NCBI RefSeq assembly: GCF_001613145.1
Contig: NZ_BDBU01000003.1
Location: 62,001 to 126,000 of the forward strand
Direction: 5' to 3'
Length of the DNA: 64,000 bases
Source of the DNA: Nocardia jejuensis NBRC 103114
Lineage (GTDB): Bacteria > Actinomycetota > Actinomycetes > Mycobacteriales > Mycobacteriaceae
In this document: one piece after another, positions 25,145 to 33,577 of the stretch
How positions within the stretch are numbered: the stretch's first letter is position 1
How the letters are laid out: each line of letters begins with the position of its first letter
Translations under genes and position numbers: made by a program
Notes under the pieces: generated by a model
Databases searched by the model: none
Told to the model about the DNA's origin: nothing
Seen by the model: the letters and a program-made list of their open reading frames with translations, nothing else

Positions 25145-25909
25145 ATGACGGACCCGATCGACGCACGTTTGTTCACGACGGCTGCACGGGCGGTTCTGGA
25201 GTCAGCCATCGACTACGCCGCCTCGCTGGGCGCCGAGCGCCTCGAGCCGGCGCATGTGCTGCTGCGTCTCACCGATGACGAGACCCCCGGTATCGCGCCG
25301 GACATCCTGGCGCAGTTGCGCATCGACACCTCGAGTGTGCGACATCGGATCGCGGAATCGATCAGGCCGGCGGCGGTCGCGGCGGAACATCCGCCGACGG
25401 CCGATGCCTGGCAGCTGATCGAACCGGTGTGGAACGACAATCCGGTGCCGCCGTTCGGCACCGATCATCTGCTGACCGCCCTGGTGGTAGGTGATTCGCC
25501 CGCCGCGGCGGTGCTGACCGAGCACGGCATCACCTCCGCGGGCATCGACGAGGCGCTGGACAAGGTGCTGCGCCGGCAGTGCTACGGGTGCGCAGAACAT
25601 GCCGGTCGGGCGAACGTTGTCGATCGCTTCCCGAGCAAGCTCCCGGACGATCTGCTCGATGTGCTCGAGCGGGTCGAGCGCCTTCGGATCGAGAAGGGCG
25701 ACGCGGTCGACGCCGGGGATTTCGACCAGGCCGCCCGGGTGCGGGAAGCGGAGAAGCGGGCCGTGGCCGATGTGGTCGCGGGCTTCGACGAATCGCGGGC
25801 ACGCGCCCGGCTCCGGAGCGCGCTGAACGAAATCCTGCAGCTACGAGTCGAAGTCGATGTTCTCGCCCGGCTGCTGCACGAGGGACACGGGCGGCCGCCG
25901 AGCCACTGA
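25145..25909 (+). CDS. Clp N-terminal domain protein with UVR-like motif
   Basis: A 254-residue protein. Residues ~8-70 and ~85-140 are two Clp-N repeats (FTTAARAVLESAIDYAASLGAERLEPAHVLLRLTDDE..., GTDHLLTALVVGDSPAAAVLTEHGIT), the module that binds substrates or adaptors in ClpA/ClpC. Residues ~180-215 (LRIEKGDAVDAGDFDQAARVREAEKRA) form a UVR motif as in UvrB, ClpC and McsA. There is no ATPase domain. It could be an adaptor or decoy for the ClpC unfoldase; that is an inference from the domains. CYGCAEH hints at a metal site but is incomplete. Confidence 0.7.
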   Translation: MTDPIDARLFTTAARAVLESAIDYAASLGAERLEPAHVLLRLTDDETPGIAPDILAQLRIDTSSVRHRIAESIRPAAVAAEHPPTADAWQLIEPVWNDNPVPPFGTDHLLTALVVGDSPAAAVLTEHGITSAGIDEALDKVLRRQCYGCAEHAGRANVVDRFPSKLPDDLLDVLERVERLRIEKGDAVDAGDFDQAARVREAEKRAVADVVAGFDESRARARLRSALNEILQLRVEVDVLARLLHEGHGRPPSH

Positions 25910-25955
25910 CCAGGGCAGCGGCTCGGCGGGCGAGTCAGCGGTTGTCCAGGGAATC

Positions 25956-26819
25956 TCAGAGGTCGTCGAGGAAATCGGCGATCAGCGGGGCAATGTCGTA
26001 CACGTGTTCTTCTAGCGCGAAGTGCCCGGTGTCGAAGATGTGGACATCGGCCTTCGGAAGGTCCTGAAGATAGGCGTGCGCACCCGGTTCCGGGAAGAAC
26101 GCGTCGTGCCGGCCCCACACGATCAGGGTCGGCGGCTGATTCTCGCGCAGCCAGCGCTGCCATTCGGGATAGAGCTCCACATTCGAGTGGTAGTCCAGCG
26201 CGAGCGCGATCTGGGCGTCGAGCCGTGCGGGCTGGTCCAGGAAGTGCTGATCGAGGGTCCAGCCGGTGGGGTCGACCAGCGTGGCATCGGTTGTGCCGCC
26301 CTCGTATTGGCCCCGGGTCACCGGCAGGACCATGATTCCGCGCACGTTCTCCTCGGCCCCTTCGACGCCGGGCTGGTTGGCCACGACGGACAGGGCGAGG
26401 TCGGACAGGCCTTCGAGGTAGGCGTTCGCGTTCTGAATCACCAGCCCTCGAATCCATTCCGGATGACGCTGCGCGACGCGGAAGCCGACCGGGCCACCGA
26501 AATCGAAGGCGTACAGCACGAATCCGTTCAGCCCGATCGCCTCGACGAATCCCTCGACGACATCGGCGAGCCGGTCGAACGAGTACACGAAATTCTGTGG
26601 GGCTTCGGTGAAGCCGAAGCCGGGGTAGTCCGGCGCGATGACGCGGTAGTCCCGGCCCAGCGCGTCGATCAGCCGCCGGTACTGGTTCGAGGACGACGGG
26701 AACCCGTGCAGCAGAAGCAGAGTGGGCGCATCGACGGGCCCGGCCTCGCGATAGAACACGCGCACGCCGTCGACGTCGACGAACCGGTGGGCCACGCGGG
26801 GCAGATTCAACGCACTCAT
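25956..26819 (-). CDS. Alpha/beta hydrolase, haloalkane dehalogenase/epoxide hydrolase-like
   Basis: A 287-residue hydrolase: oxyanion HGFPSSSNQYRRL, nucleophile elbow LYAFDFGGPVGFRVA (Asp), then IVWGRHDAFFPEPGA (acid) and DTGHFALEEH (His). The Asp nucleophile places it in the dehalogenase/epoxide-hydrolase branch, not the esterases. Start ATG 26819 has AAAGG ahead. It diverges from the CGNR regulator gene at 26904 across a spacer full of short inverted repeats, so it is probably the regulated target. Substrate unknown. Confidence 0.85.
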   Translation of the reverse strand: MSALNLPRVAHRFVDVDGVRVFYREAGPVDAPTLLLLHGFPSSSNQYRRLIDALGRDYRVIAPDYPGFGFTEAPQNFVYSFDRLADVVEGFVEAIGLNGFVLYAFDFGGPVGFRVAQRHPEWIRGLVIQNANAYLEGLSDLALSVVANQPGVEGAEENVRGIMVLPVTRGQYEGGTTDATLVDPTGWTLDQHFLDQPARLDAQIALALDYHSNVELYPEWQRWLRENQPPTLIVWGRHDAFFPEPGAHAYLQDLPKADVHIFDTGHFALEEHVYDIAPLIADFLDDL

Positions 26820-26847
26820 CTCACATGCCTTTCTTCGACATCTATGC

Positions 26848-26900
26848 GTTAGTTCTAACCCATGGTCATCTAATGCGTCAAGTCCATCTGTTAGCATTAG
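26848..26900. promoter_or_regulatory. Operator region between hydrolase and CGNR genes
   Basis: GTTAGTTCTAAC (26848-26859) is a palindrome next to the hydrolase start, and CTAATGC (26870-26876) / GCATTAG (26894-26900) is a perfect inverted repeat. TAGCAT (26892-26897) is a -10 for the leaderless CGNR gene. All share the CTAA/TTAG word, consistent with one regulator binding at several sites. Confidence 0.55.
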
Positions 26901-26903
26901 TGC

Positions 26904-27455
26904 GTGACTTGGACAGGCTTGCTCGGCGAACCACTGCCACTGGACTTGATCAACACGGTGGTGTCGGGCGCGCACGGCGACACGGATCTACTGCATTCAC
27001 CGGAGGCGCTGCGCGCCTGGATCACGGCCGAGGACGGACGGCTCTCGATCCCCGAAGGCGCCGTGTCCCTCGAGGCGGTCCACGCGCTGCGCGGCCACGT
27101 CGCCACCGCCGTCCAGCGGGTCCGCCGGGGCGAGCGTCCCCCGGCCGCCGCACTCGACGCGTTCGTGTCCGCGCAGCGCGCCGCGCCCGCGTACCGGGTC
27201 CCGGGCTGGACCGGTTCCGGCATCACGACAACCGTTCACCGCGACGGCTCGCCGACCGAGAACCTGCTCGCCGAATTATCCGAAGCCGCAGTACTTCTCC
27301 TGGCCGACCCCGCCGTCCTCAGGATCCGTCAGTGCGAGGGGCCGCTGTGCCGCCAGCTGTTCCTGCCCGCCACCGCCAGACGCCGCTGGTGCTCCCCCGC
27401 CCTCTGCGGCAACAGGGTCCGCGTCGCGCGCTACTACCAGAGCCACAGGGACTGA
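26904..27455 (+). CDS. CGNR zinc-finger regulator (ABATE domain)
   Basis: A 183-residue protein with the ABATE domain at residues ~5-125 (GEPLPLDLINTVVSGAHGDTDLLHSPEALRAWI) and a C-terminal zinc finger at ~143-180: CEGPLCRQLFLPATARRRWCSPALCGNRVRVARYY, with the CGNR signature. Such proteins are putative stress-linked transcription regulators. GTG 26904 is leaderless: TAGCAT ends six bases upstream. It diverges from the hydrolase gene and probably controls it. Confidence 0.87.
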   Translation: MTWTGLLGEPLPLDLINTVVSGAHGDTDLLHSPEALRAWITAEDGRLSIPEGAVSLEAVHALRGHVATAVQRVRRGERPPAAALDAFVSAQRAAPAYRVPGWTGSGITTTVHRDGSPTENLLAELSEAAVLLLADPAVLRIRQCEGPLCRQLFLPATARRRWCSPALCGNRVRVARYYQSHRD

Positions 27456-27538
27456 CCGACCGGCCATCGGCGCGGGCGCGGCGGCCCTCCGCGGCTTCGG
27501 TGCTCCGGAATCCGGCTCGGCGGCACTAAAGTTCGGGT

Positions 27539-28171
27539 ATGTCGTTCATGCCCAGATCTGCGGTCGAGTCGTCGGCGTACCTCGCCGGGGATGACATCGT
27601 AGAGGTCGATCATCCTGCCGTGCGCGCGCTCGGGGAGCAGCTTCGATCGCGCTCGAGTGATGACATCGACTTCACCCGAAGGGCATTCGAGTGGGTGCGC
27701 GACGAGGTCGCGCACTCCTACGACGCTCAGGATCCGCGAGTCACGCTGCGGGCGAGCGAGGTGCTCGAGCATCGGGTCGGGCTCTGCTACGCGAAATCTC
27801 ATCTGCTCGCGGCGATTCTGCGCGGGCAGGGCATCCCTACGGCGCTGTGTTATCAGCGTCTGTCCCATGGCGATCGGCACGTGCTGCACGGTCTGGTTGC
27901 GGTGGATCTGGACGGGGTATGGCGGCGTCAGGATCCCCGTGGCAACCGTTCGGATATCTCCGCGGAGTTCTCCCTCGGGGCCGAGCGACTCGCCTTCCCG
28001 ATCGACCCTCGACTGGGTGAGATCGACTACCCGGACCTGCATCTCGTTCCCGCACGGGTGGTCGTCGACACCCTCCGGCGCACAACGGACATACTCTCTA
28101 TATACGACAACGGATTGCCATCGGAACTGACTCGGATCGACCGGCCCGCAAACCGGAACGGCAACGCTTGA
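27539..28171 (+). CDS. Transglutaminase-like protein
   Basis: A 210-residue protein with the transglutaminase/protease core: Cys in HRVGLCYAKSHLLAAILRGQGIPTALCY, His in GDRHVLHGLVAVDLDG, and the acidic residue in RRQDPRGN, in the right order for a Cys-His-Asp triad. No signal peptide. Family roles range from amide hydrolysis to peptide modification; the substrate is unknown. ATG 27539. It is followed by the M20 gene but the 81-base spacer leaves co-transcription open. Confidence 0.8.
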   Translation: MSFMPRSAVESSAYLAGDDIVEVDHPAVRALGEQLRSRSSDDIDFTRRAFEWVRDEVAHSYDAQDPRVTLRASEVLEHRVGLCYAKSHLLAAILRGQGIPTALCYQRLSHGDRHVLHGLVAVDLDGVWRRQDPRGNRSDISAEFSLGAERLAFPIDPRLGEIDYPDLHLVPARVVVDTLRRTTDILSIYDNGLPSELTRIDRPANRNGNA

Positions 28172-28252
28172 TCGATTCGCGTACTCCAGGCGTCATCCGT
28201 GAGCATCCTTAGTGGATGCCGCTCGCTGAAACCCTCACCGAGGAGCCCACCC

Positions 28253-29440
28253 ATGTCGATCCGCGATGACGCCGCCGCCCTGCAGGGCGACCTGGTCCAG
28301 CTGCGCCGCCGGCTGCACCTCGAGCCGGAACTCGGGCTGCAGCTGCCACGCACACAGGAGAAGGTGCTCGACGCGGTCGAGGGCTTGGGTCTGGAGATCG
28401 CGCTGGGTGGATCGCTGTCCTCGGTGATCGGCGTGCTGCGCGGCGCGCAGCCGGGCCCGGCGGTGCTGCTGCGCGCGGATATGGACGCGCTGCCGGTCGC
28501 CGAACGCACGGGCCTGGACTTCGCGGCCCAGACCGATCGCATGCACGCGTGCGGACACGATCTGCACACCACCATGCTGATCGGTGCGGCGCGCCTGCTC
28601 AGCGCGCATGCCGACAAGCTCGGCGGGGACGTGGTTTTCATGTTCCAGCCGGGCGAGGAGGGCTATGACGGCGCGAGCCACATGGTCTCCGAAGGTGTGC
28701 TCGAGGCCGCGGGTTCGCGGGTGGTCGCGGGATATGCGCTGCATGTGGTCAGCATGCTGCCGGCCGGGACCGTCGTGACGCGGCGCGGGCCGATGCTGGC
28801 AGCCTCCGACACGCTGTGCGTCACCGTGCGCGGCGCGGGCGGACACGGCTCCACGCCACACCGCGCGCTCGATCCGGTTCCGGCGACCTGCGAAATGATC
28901 CTGGCCCTGCAGACTCTCGTGACCCGCACCGTCGATATCCACGATCCGGTGGTGATCACCGTCGGGTCGATACACGGCGGCACGCAGCACAACGTCATTC
29001 CCGACGAGGTTCAGTTCGAGGCGACCGTTCGCTCGTATTCCAGGCAGTCGCACACGCAGATCAAGAACGGCATCCATCGCACGCTGCGAGGTATCGCCGA
29101 GGCTCACGGCCTGGACGTCGATATCGATTACACGGACCTGTATCCCGTCACCGTCAACGATCCGCGCGAGGCCGAATTCGCCGCTGCCACAGCGACGGAA
29201 CTGCTGGGCGAGGATCGTTTCCAGTGGGCTCCCCACCCGCTTTCCGCGTCCGAGGACTTCTCCCGCGTCCTGGACAATGTGCCGGGCGCGATGCTGCTGC
29301 TCGGCGCGGCCCCGAACGGGGTCGACCCGGAATCCGCGCCCACCAACCACTCCCCGCTCGTGACGTTCGACGAATCGGTGCTGGCGTCCGGCGCTGCCCT
29401 GTACGCGGATCTCGCCATCCAGCGATTGGCAATGTGCTGA
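28253..29440 (+). CDS. M20 family metallo-amidohydrolase
   Basis: A 395-residue peptidase M20D-type enzyme like hippurate hydrolase and N-acyl amino acid amidohydrolases. Metal ligands: MHACGHDLHTTM, the catalytic Glu in FQPGEEGYDGA, His in GYALHVVSMLPAG, and the C-terminal His in APTNHSPLVTFDE. The dimerisation domain starts at RGAGGHGSTPHRALDPV. It hydrolyses N-acyl or N-carbamoyl amide bonds with two metal ions. ATG 28253 has GAGGAG ahead. Confidence 0.9.
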   Translation: MSIRDDAAALQGDLVQLRRRLHLEPELGLQLPRTQEKVLDAVEGLGLEIALGGSLSSVIGVLRGAQPGPAVLLRADMDALPVAERTGLDFAAQTDRMHACGHDLHTTMLIGAARLLSAHADKLGGDVVFMFQPGEEGYDGASHMVSEGVLEAAGSRVVAGYALHVVSMLPAGTVVTRRGPMLAASDTLCVTVRGAGGHGSTPHRALDPVPATCEMILALQTLVTRTVDIHDPVVITVGSIHGGTQHNVIPDEVQFEATVRSYSRQSHTQIKNGIHRTLRGIAEAHGLDVDIDYTDLYPVTVNDPREAEFAAATATELLGEDRFQWAPHPLSASEDFSRVLDNVPGAMLLLGAAPNGVDPESAPTNHSPLVTFDESVLASGAALYADLAIQRLAMC

Positions 29441-29736
29441 TACGAATTTCTTTTCGAAGAAATGCGATAAGTCGAAACCGGTCGGATGGATTGACTTTCA
29501 AGAATCATTCCAAATAGCCCACGGCGCTTATGAATTCGACGCAAATGGGCCGCTATTCGCCATGCCCGGTAGTAGCATGATTTCCGGGATTACCGGGTAA
29601 GGGTTGGGGGGACGGAGCGTCGTCGATGCCGCTCCGCCCGATGGGGAGAACCGCCGGGCCCCGGACGCGGATGACCTTATGCGCAGTGCATGCGCCGGTC
29701 TCCGGGTCGATGATTAACTCGCAGTGAGGAACACCC
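29441..29736. other. Non-coding, AT-richer spacer
   Basis: No gene is supported here. ATTTCTTTTCGAAGAAAT, just after the M20 stop, folds as a small perfect hairpin with a TTCG loop and may end that transcript. Further on, GGACGGAGCG and CGCTCCGCCC form a second inverted repeat. The last bases carry the AGGA ribosome site of the next gene. GC is lower than in neighbouring DNA. Confidence 0.5.
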
Positions 29737-31350
29737 ATGTCCGCTTCTTCTCATATTCTCGATGAGGCATTCAAAGACGCCTTGTCCAGAGCTACCGCTC
29801 TGGACAAGCAAGGAATCCCTCCGGCCGACACCGGCGAACTGTTCCCCGGTCGCACTCCGACCAATGTGGAACTCGTGCAGGCGTCCGCGGGCTTCTATCG
29901 CAAAAACCAGGCGCTGCTGGACGGCGCCGTCCGCGACGTCCTGAACTTCCTGGACAGTCCGGACGGCGTCGCCTACGTCAAGGCGCTCGAGGGATCGTTC
30001 GAAAGCGGGGTGCCGAATCATCCGCTCAGCGTGAATCTCGCCTCGGACATCCTGCGCACCGGCGACTTCGAGCTCGGTACCACCGCGCCGCAGGGGCTTC
30101 GGGGCTTCGGCATCGGCGTCTCGGCCGGAGTGAGCGCCGTGATCGGCCTGCTCGCCGGCGCCGACGTCGTCTTCGACTTCAAGGACGAGGCCCAGGTACA
30201 CGGACGCGTCTGGAAGGGCGGGTCGGTCAAAGGCGGGCTGTCGGTGAGCGCCGGTCTCGAACTGAGCTTCTGGGTCGACAAACCGGTCTCGGGAGCCATC
30301 GGCGGGTGGCTTCTGGATCTGTACATCCCCACCAAATACGTTCTGGCCGTGTTCATTCGGTTCATGTACATCAAACAGCGCGCGGAAGGCACCAAGGACT
30401 TCGAGTTCAGTGGCGTGTCCCTGCAGTTCCCGCTGGGGATCGGCATCCCGATCCGCCGCGAGGAGGGCACGAACGGCGTGGTGGCCCTGTTCGCCGCGAA
30501 CCAAACCGCGTGGGACAGACCCAAACGCGCGACGCTCAGTGTCGTGAACAAGGCAACCCAGGTCGGCACGATCGCCGTGAAGGAAACGGCCACGCTCGAG
30601 GCCACGCTCACCAATACCTCCGGAAAGGACGTCGGGCTGAGTTCGGGCGCGACCATGACGATCAACATGCCGTCGTACTTCTCCGATGCCGACGTGAGTG
30701 CGATGAACATCAACTATCCGGGCTGGACGTTCGCCGACAACGACGGCAAATTGACACTGACACTGTCGAAGAACTCCAACTGGACCGCCGGCGCCACGAT
30801 GCAGCTCGTGATCACCACCGTGAAGAGCAGCAGTCAGCCACCGGCGGGACAGCAGTCCTATCCGGGCAAAGTGATTCTCGGTCTCGACGACATCTCCTTC
30901 ACCGCGCCGATCGCCGCGTCCGACGACTTCAGCCTCGTCTGGGCCAATTCACAAGCGACACTGGAATGGACAGCCACGGTCGCTCCGGACATGTTCAAGT
31001 TGACCGGCGACGGCGCGGGAAAAGTAACCGCCTACGCGCAACCGGGCAATGAAATCGTGAAGCTGACCACCGCCGTGGACACCGGTGGCAATACCTGGTG
31101 GCTCGGATACATATTCGACTACAACACCAATGTCGGCGACAAAGTGATTCCGCAGGTCACCGCGGCATGGTGGAAGCAGGATTCGCCGAAGACGCCCAAG
31201 AACGCTTTCTACGGAGTCGCTGTCGATCAATCGGGCCAGACATCGACGGCCTGGTACGGCGGAACGCAGCAGAGTGGCAGTTCGATCGCGGTCACTCCGA
31301 CTTTCAGCACGAGCAAACCCGGTGGCGAGAAGCCGAAGCCACCGCGCTGA
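29737..31350 (+). CDS. Unrecognised 537-residue protein, two beta-rich parts
   Basis: I do not recognise a family. No signal peptide or classical membrane anchor is visible. Residues ~1-100 are polar and helical (LDEAFKDALSRATALDKQ, VRDVLNFLDSPDGVAYVKAL). Residues ~105-270 alternate small and hydrophobic residues with many Gly, Ser and Val (GFGIGVSAGVSAVIGLLAGADVVFDF, VKGGLSVSAGLELSFW, YVLAVFIRFMYIKQ), a pattern like amphipathic strands. Residues ~275-380 look like an Ig-like domain and ~390-530 like another beta domain rich in Trp and Thr; the tail is KPGGEKPKPPR. GC is lower than its neighbours. ATG 29737 has GAGGAACACCC ahead; a terminator follows. Confidence 0.5.
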   Translation: MSASSHILDEAFKDALSRATALDKQGIPPADTGELFPGRTPTNVELVQASAGFYRKNQALLDGAVRDVLNFLDSPDGVAYVKALEGSFESGVPNHPLSVNLASDILRTGDFELGTTAPQGLRGFGIGVSAGVSAVIGLLAGADVVFDFKDEAQVHGRVWKGGSVKGGLSVSAGLELSFWVDKPVSGAIGGWLLDLYIPTKYVLAVFIRFMYIKQRAEGTKDFEFSGVSLQFPLGIGIPIRREEGTNGVVALFAANQTAWDRPKRATLSVVNKATQVGTIAVKETATLEATLTNTSGKDVGLSSGATMTINMPSYFSDADVSAMNINYPGWTFADNDGKLTLTLSKNSNWTAGATMQLVITTVKSSSQPPAGQQSYPGKVILGLDDISFTAPIAASDDFSLVWANSQATLEWTATVAPDMFKLTGDGAGKVTAYAQPGNEIVKLTTAVDTGGNTWWLGYIFDYNTNVGDKVIPQVTAAWWKQDSPKTPKNAFYGVAVDQSGQTSTAWYGGTQQSGSSIAVTPTFSTSKPGGEKPKPPR

Positions 31351-31360
31351 CCACGACACC

Positions 31361-31391
31361 GTGAAACCCCGGCAGCCCGCCGGGGTTTCAC
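31361..31391 (+). terminator. Hairpin terminator after the 537-residue protein gene
   Basis: GTGAAACCCCGGC (31361-31373) and GCCGGGGTTTCAC (31379-31391) pair perfectly over 13 bases with a five-base loop, 10 bases after the stop codon. Confidence 0.85.
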
Positions 31392-31473
31392 CCGCGGCGG
31401 TGGTCAGCGAGTCGGCGTCGGCACTCGGCGGTATTTCACAGCATGATGGTGAGATGACCGAGCAGGTGAGCGC

Positions 31474-32178
31474 ATGCGCGTATTTCTGATACTCCTCGTC
31501 GTACTGGCGATCGCACTGATCGCGGGCGACCGGGTAGTAGTCGCGATGGCGCAGAACGAGATCGGCCGACAGATCGCCGAGGAATACAACCTCCCACGTC
31601 AACCCGAGGTCGATATCCGTGGATTCCCGTTCCTGACCCAGGCCGTCGACGGCAGGTATCGCGACATCCATATTCGAATCGGCGACTGGACCGAACAGAA
31701 CATCTCCGTCCGGGACCTCGACATCACCCTGACCGACGTCTCCGCGCCGCTGAGCGAGCTGCTCGACAACCGCACATCCAGTCTCGTCGCCTCGACCGCG
31801 ACGGCCACCGCACTCGTTCCCTACGACGCGGTGAAGCCGTTCGCCCCATCGGGAGTCGAGTCGATCACCAACAGTCCCGACGGACTTCGCGTTACCGGAA
31901 CGTTCGACATAGAGGGCATCCCGGTGCCCGTCCCCGCCACGGTCACGGTGACCGTCGCTCCCTCCGACACCGGTTTCGAGATCACCCCGGTCTCGATCCA
32001 AGCCGCAGGCGGCGGACCCACCATCTCCCTGGCCCTGCTTCGCAGCACCCTCGCCTTCAGCGTGCCCCTCGAGCAACTCCCGGTCGGTGCGAAACTCACC
32101 GCCATCCACCCGACCGCCGACGGCCTCGAGGTCACCGCCGTAGCCCACGACGTCCATTTCGACGACCTCCCGAAGTGA
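31474..32178 (+). CDS. LmeA-like phospholipid-binding protein (DUF2993)
   Basis: A 234-residue protein with an N-terminal hydrophobic signal or anchor (VFLILLVVLAIALIAGDRVVV) followed by AQNEIGRQIAEEYNLPRQPEVDIRGFPFLTQAVDGRYRDIHIRI, the signature of DUF2993. In mycobacteria LmeA is a periplasmic phospholipid-binding protein needed for lipomannan elongation. The remainder is a repetitive beta structure typical of lipid-binding tubes. ATG 31474. Adjacent genes give no pathway clue. Confidence 0.85.
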   Translation: MRVFLILLVVLAIALIAGDRVVVAMAQNEIGRQIAEEYNLPRQPEVDIRGFPFLTQAVDGRYRDIHIRIGDWTEQNISVRDLDITLTDVSAPLSELLDNRTSSLVASTATATALVPYDAVKPFAPSGVESITNSPDGLRVTGTFDIEGIPVPVPATVTVTVAPSDTGFEITPVSIQAAGGGPTISLALLRSTLAFSVPLEQLPVGAKLTAIHPTADGLEVTAVAHDVHFDDLPK

Positions 32179-32269
32179 AGGGAGAGTGCGTGATCGGCAC
32201 ACTGTCATCGACACCCCCACTCTGGCGCGGGCTGTGACAAGGACACCCGGTCGTGATGAACTTCGAGTC

Positions 32270-33547
32270 ATGCCACAGCGGCCAGATCTCAGCGACGCGG
32301 ATATTCAGGACGAGACGACCGTCATCGACGCCGAGCCCGCGGAGCCGGCCAATGCCCTCGCGCTGCCGGAAACGGTCCGCACGGAACTGCGGCGCGGTGT
32401 CCGAAGCGTCCTGGTCGATGCCGCCGCGCTGCGCCTGGTCCGCGAACGCTTCGACAGCGACCAGGCCGCGGCACTGCACCGGTATCTGGAGGCCTCTCAG
32501 TCCCCGAATACCGTGCGCGCCTACCGAAGTGACTGGATCGCCTGGTCCGCCTGGTGTGCCGCGGAGGGCAGGCAGGCGCTACCGGCGGATCCGCTGGACG
32601 TGGCGGTCTATCTCGCCGCCGCCGCGGACGCGCTGCGGTCCGATGACACCGGTGAGCGGTGGGCCTTCAGCGCCGCGACCCTCGAGCGCAAGGCCGCCGC
32701 CATCGCGGCCGTGCACGCGGCGAACGGCCTGCCATCCCCGACCCGCTCGGACGTGGTGCGCTTGACGCTGCGCGGTATTCGACGCACCCGACGCACTCAG
32801 CCCAAGCGCAAGCGCCCGGTCCTGCTGCACACCCTGGACCAATTGCTCGCGGAGCTCCCGGAATTCGGCTGGCCCACCGAACCGGCCCGCCGCCGCGACA
32901 CCCTGCTCCTGCTGGTGGGCTTCGCGGGCGCGTTGCGCCGCAGCGAGATAGCGGGCCTGCGCATTCAGGACGTACAGGTTCACACCGATCACGCCAGCGG
33001 TGAACCGCTGCTGCTGATCCAGCTGCCCACCACCAAGACCGACCCCACCGGCGTCGCCGAACAACGCGTCGTGCTCCCTCGCGGTCAGCGCCCGCGCACC
33101 TGTCCCGTCTGCGCCTTCGCCGACTGGATTCGCCTGCGCGAGGCGCACTTCGCGACAGCCGGAGACGTGCGCTCCTGGCTCGCCTCCACTCCCGCGGCGG
33201 ATCCGGCGATTCACCGCTGCCACTGTTTCACCGGGACCACGCTCCCGGCTCGCGACCTCCCCCTGTTCCCGGCCATCTCCCGGCACGGCGGCATCGCCGA
33301 CACCACCATGTCCGGCCGCGCGGTGGCCGAACTCGTCAAACGCTATGCCGCCCGCGCGGGCCTGGACCCCGACCTGTTCTCCGGCCACTCCCTGCGCGCC
33401 GGTTTCGCCACCCAGGCAGCCCTGGGTGGCGCCAGCGACCGCGAAATCATGCGTCAGGGTCGCTGGTCCAATCCCCGTACGGTGCACGGCTACATCCGCA
33501 CGGCCAATCCCCTCGAGGACAACGCCGTCACCAAACTCGGCCTCTGA
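32270..33547 (+). CDS. Tyrosine recombinase (site-specific integrase)
   Basis: A 425-residue recombinase. The N-terminal SAM-like core-binding domain covers ~65-175 (LHRYLEASQSPNTVRAYRSDWIAWSAWC). The catalytic domain shows Arg in GFAGALRRSEIAGL, His-x-x-Arg in SGHSLRAGFATQAAL, the Trp of GRWSNPRTVHG in the His/Trp position, and nucleophile Tyr408. A CPVC pair in the middle may bind zinc. It stands alone: no excisionase, no att repeats found by eye, no phage genes. ATG 32270 used; GTG 32186 with AGGGAG nearby is an alternative start. It could act on cassettes elsewhere. Confidence 0.8.
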   Translation: MPQRPDLSDADIQDETTVIDAEPAEPANALALPETVRTELRRGVRSVLVDAAALRLVRERFDSDQAAALHRYLEASQSPNTVRAYRSDWIAWSAWCAAEGRQALPADPLDVAVYLAAAADALRSDDTGERWAFSAATLERKAAAIAAVHAANGLPSPTRSDVVRLTLRGIRRTRRTQPKRKRPVLLHTLDQLLAELPEFGWPTEPARRRDTLLLLVGFAGALRRSEIAGLRIQDVQVHTDHASGEPLLLIQLPTTKTDPTGVAEQRVVLPRGQRPRTCPVCAFADWIRLREAHFATAGDVRSWLASTPAADPAIHRCHCFTGTTLPARDLPLFPAISRHGGIADTTMSGRAVAELVKRYAARAGLDPDLFSGHSLRAGFATQAALGGASDREIMRQGRWSNPRTVHGYIRTANPLEDNAVTKLGL

Positions 33548-33577
33548 GCGGATGATTCAGCTCGACTCCGCACCCGG

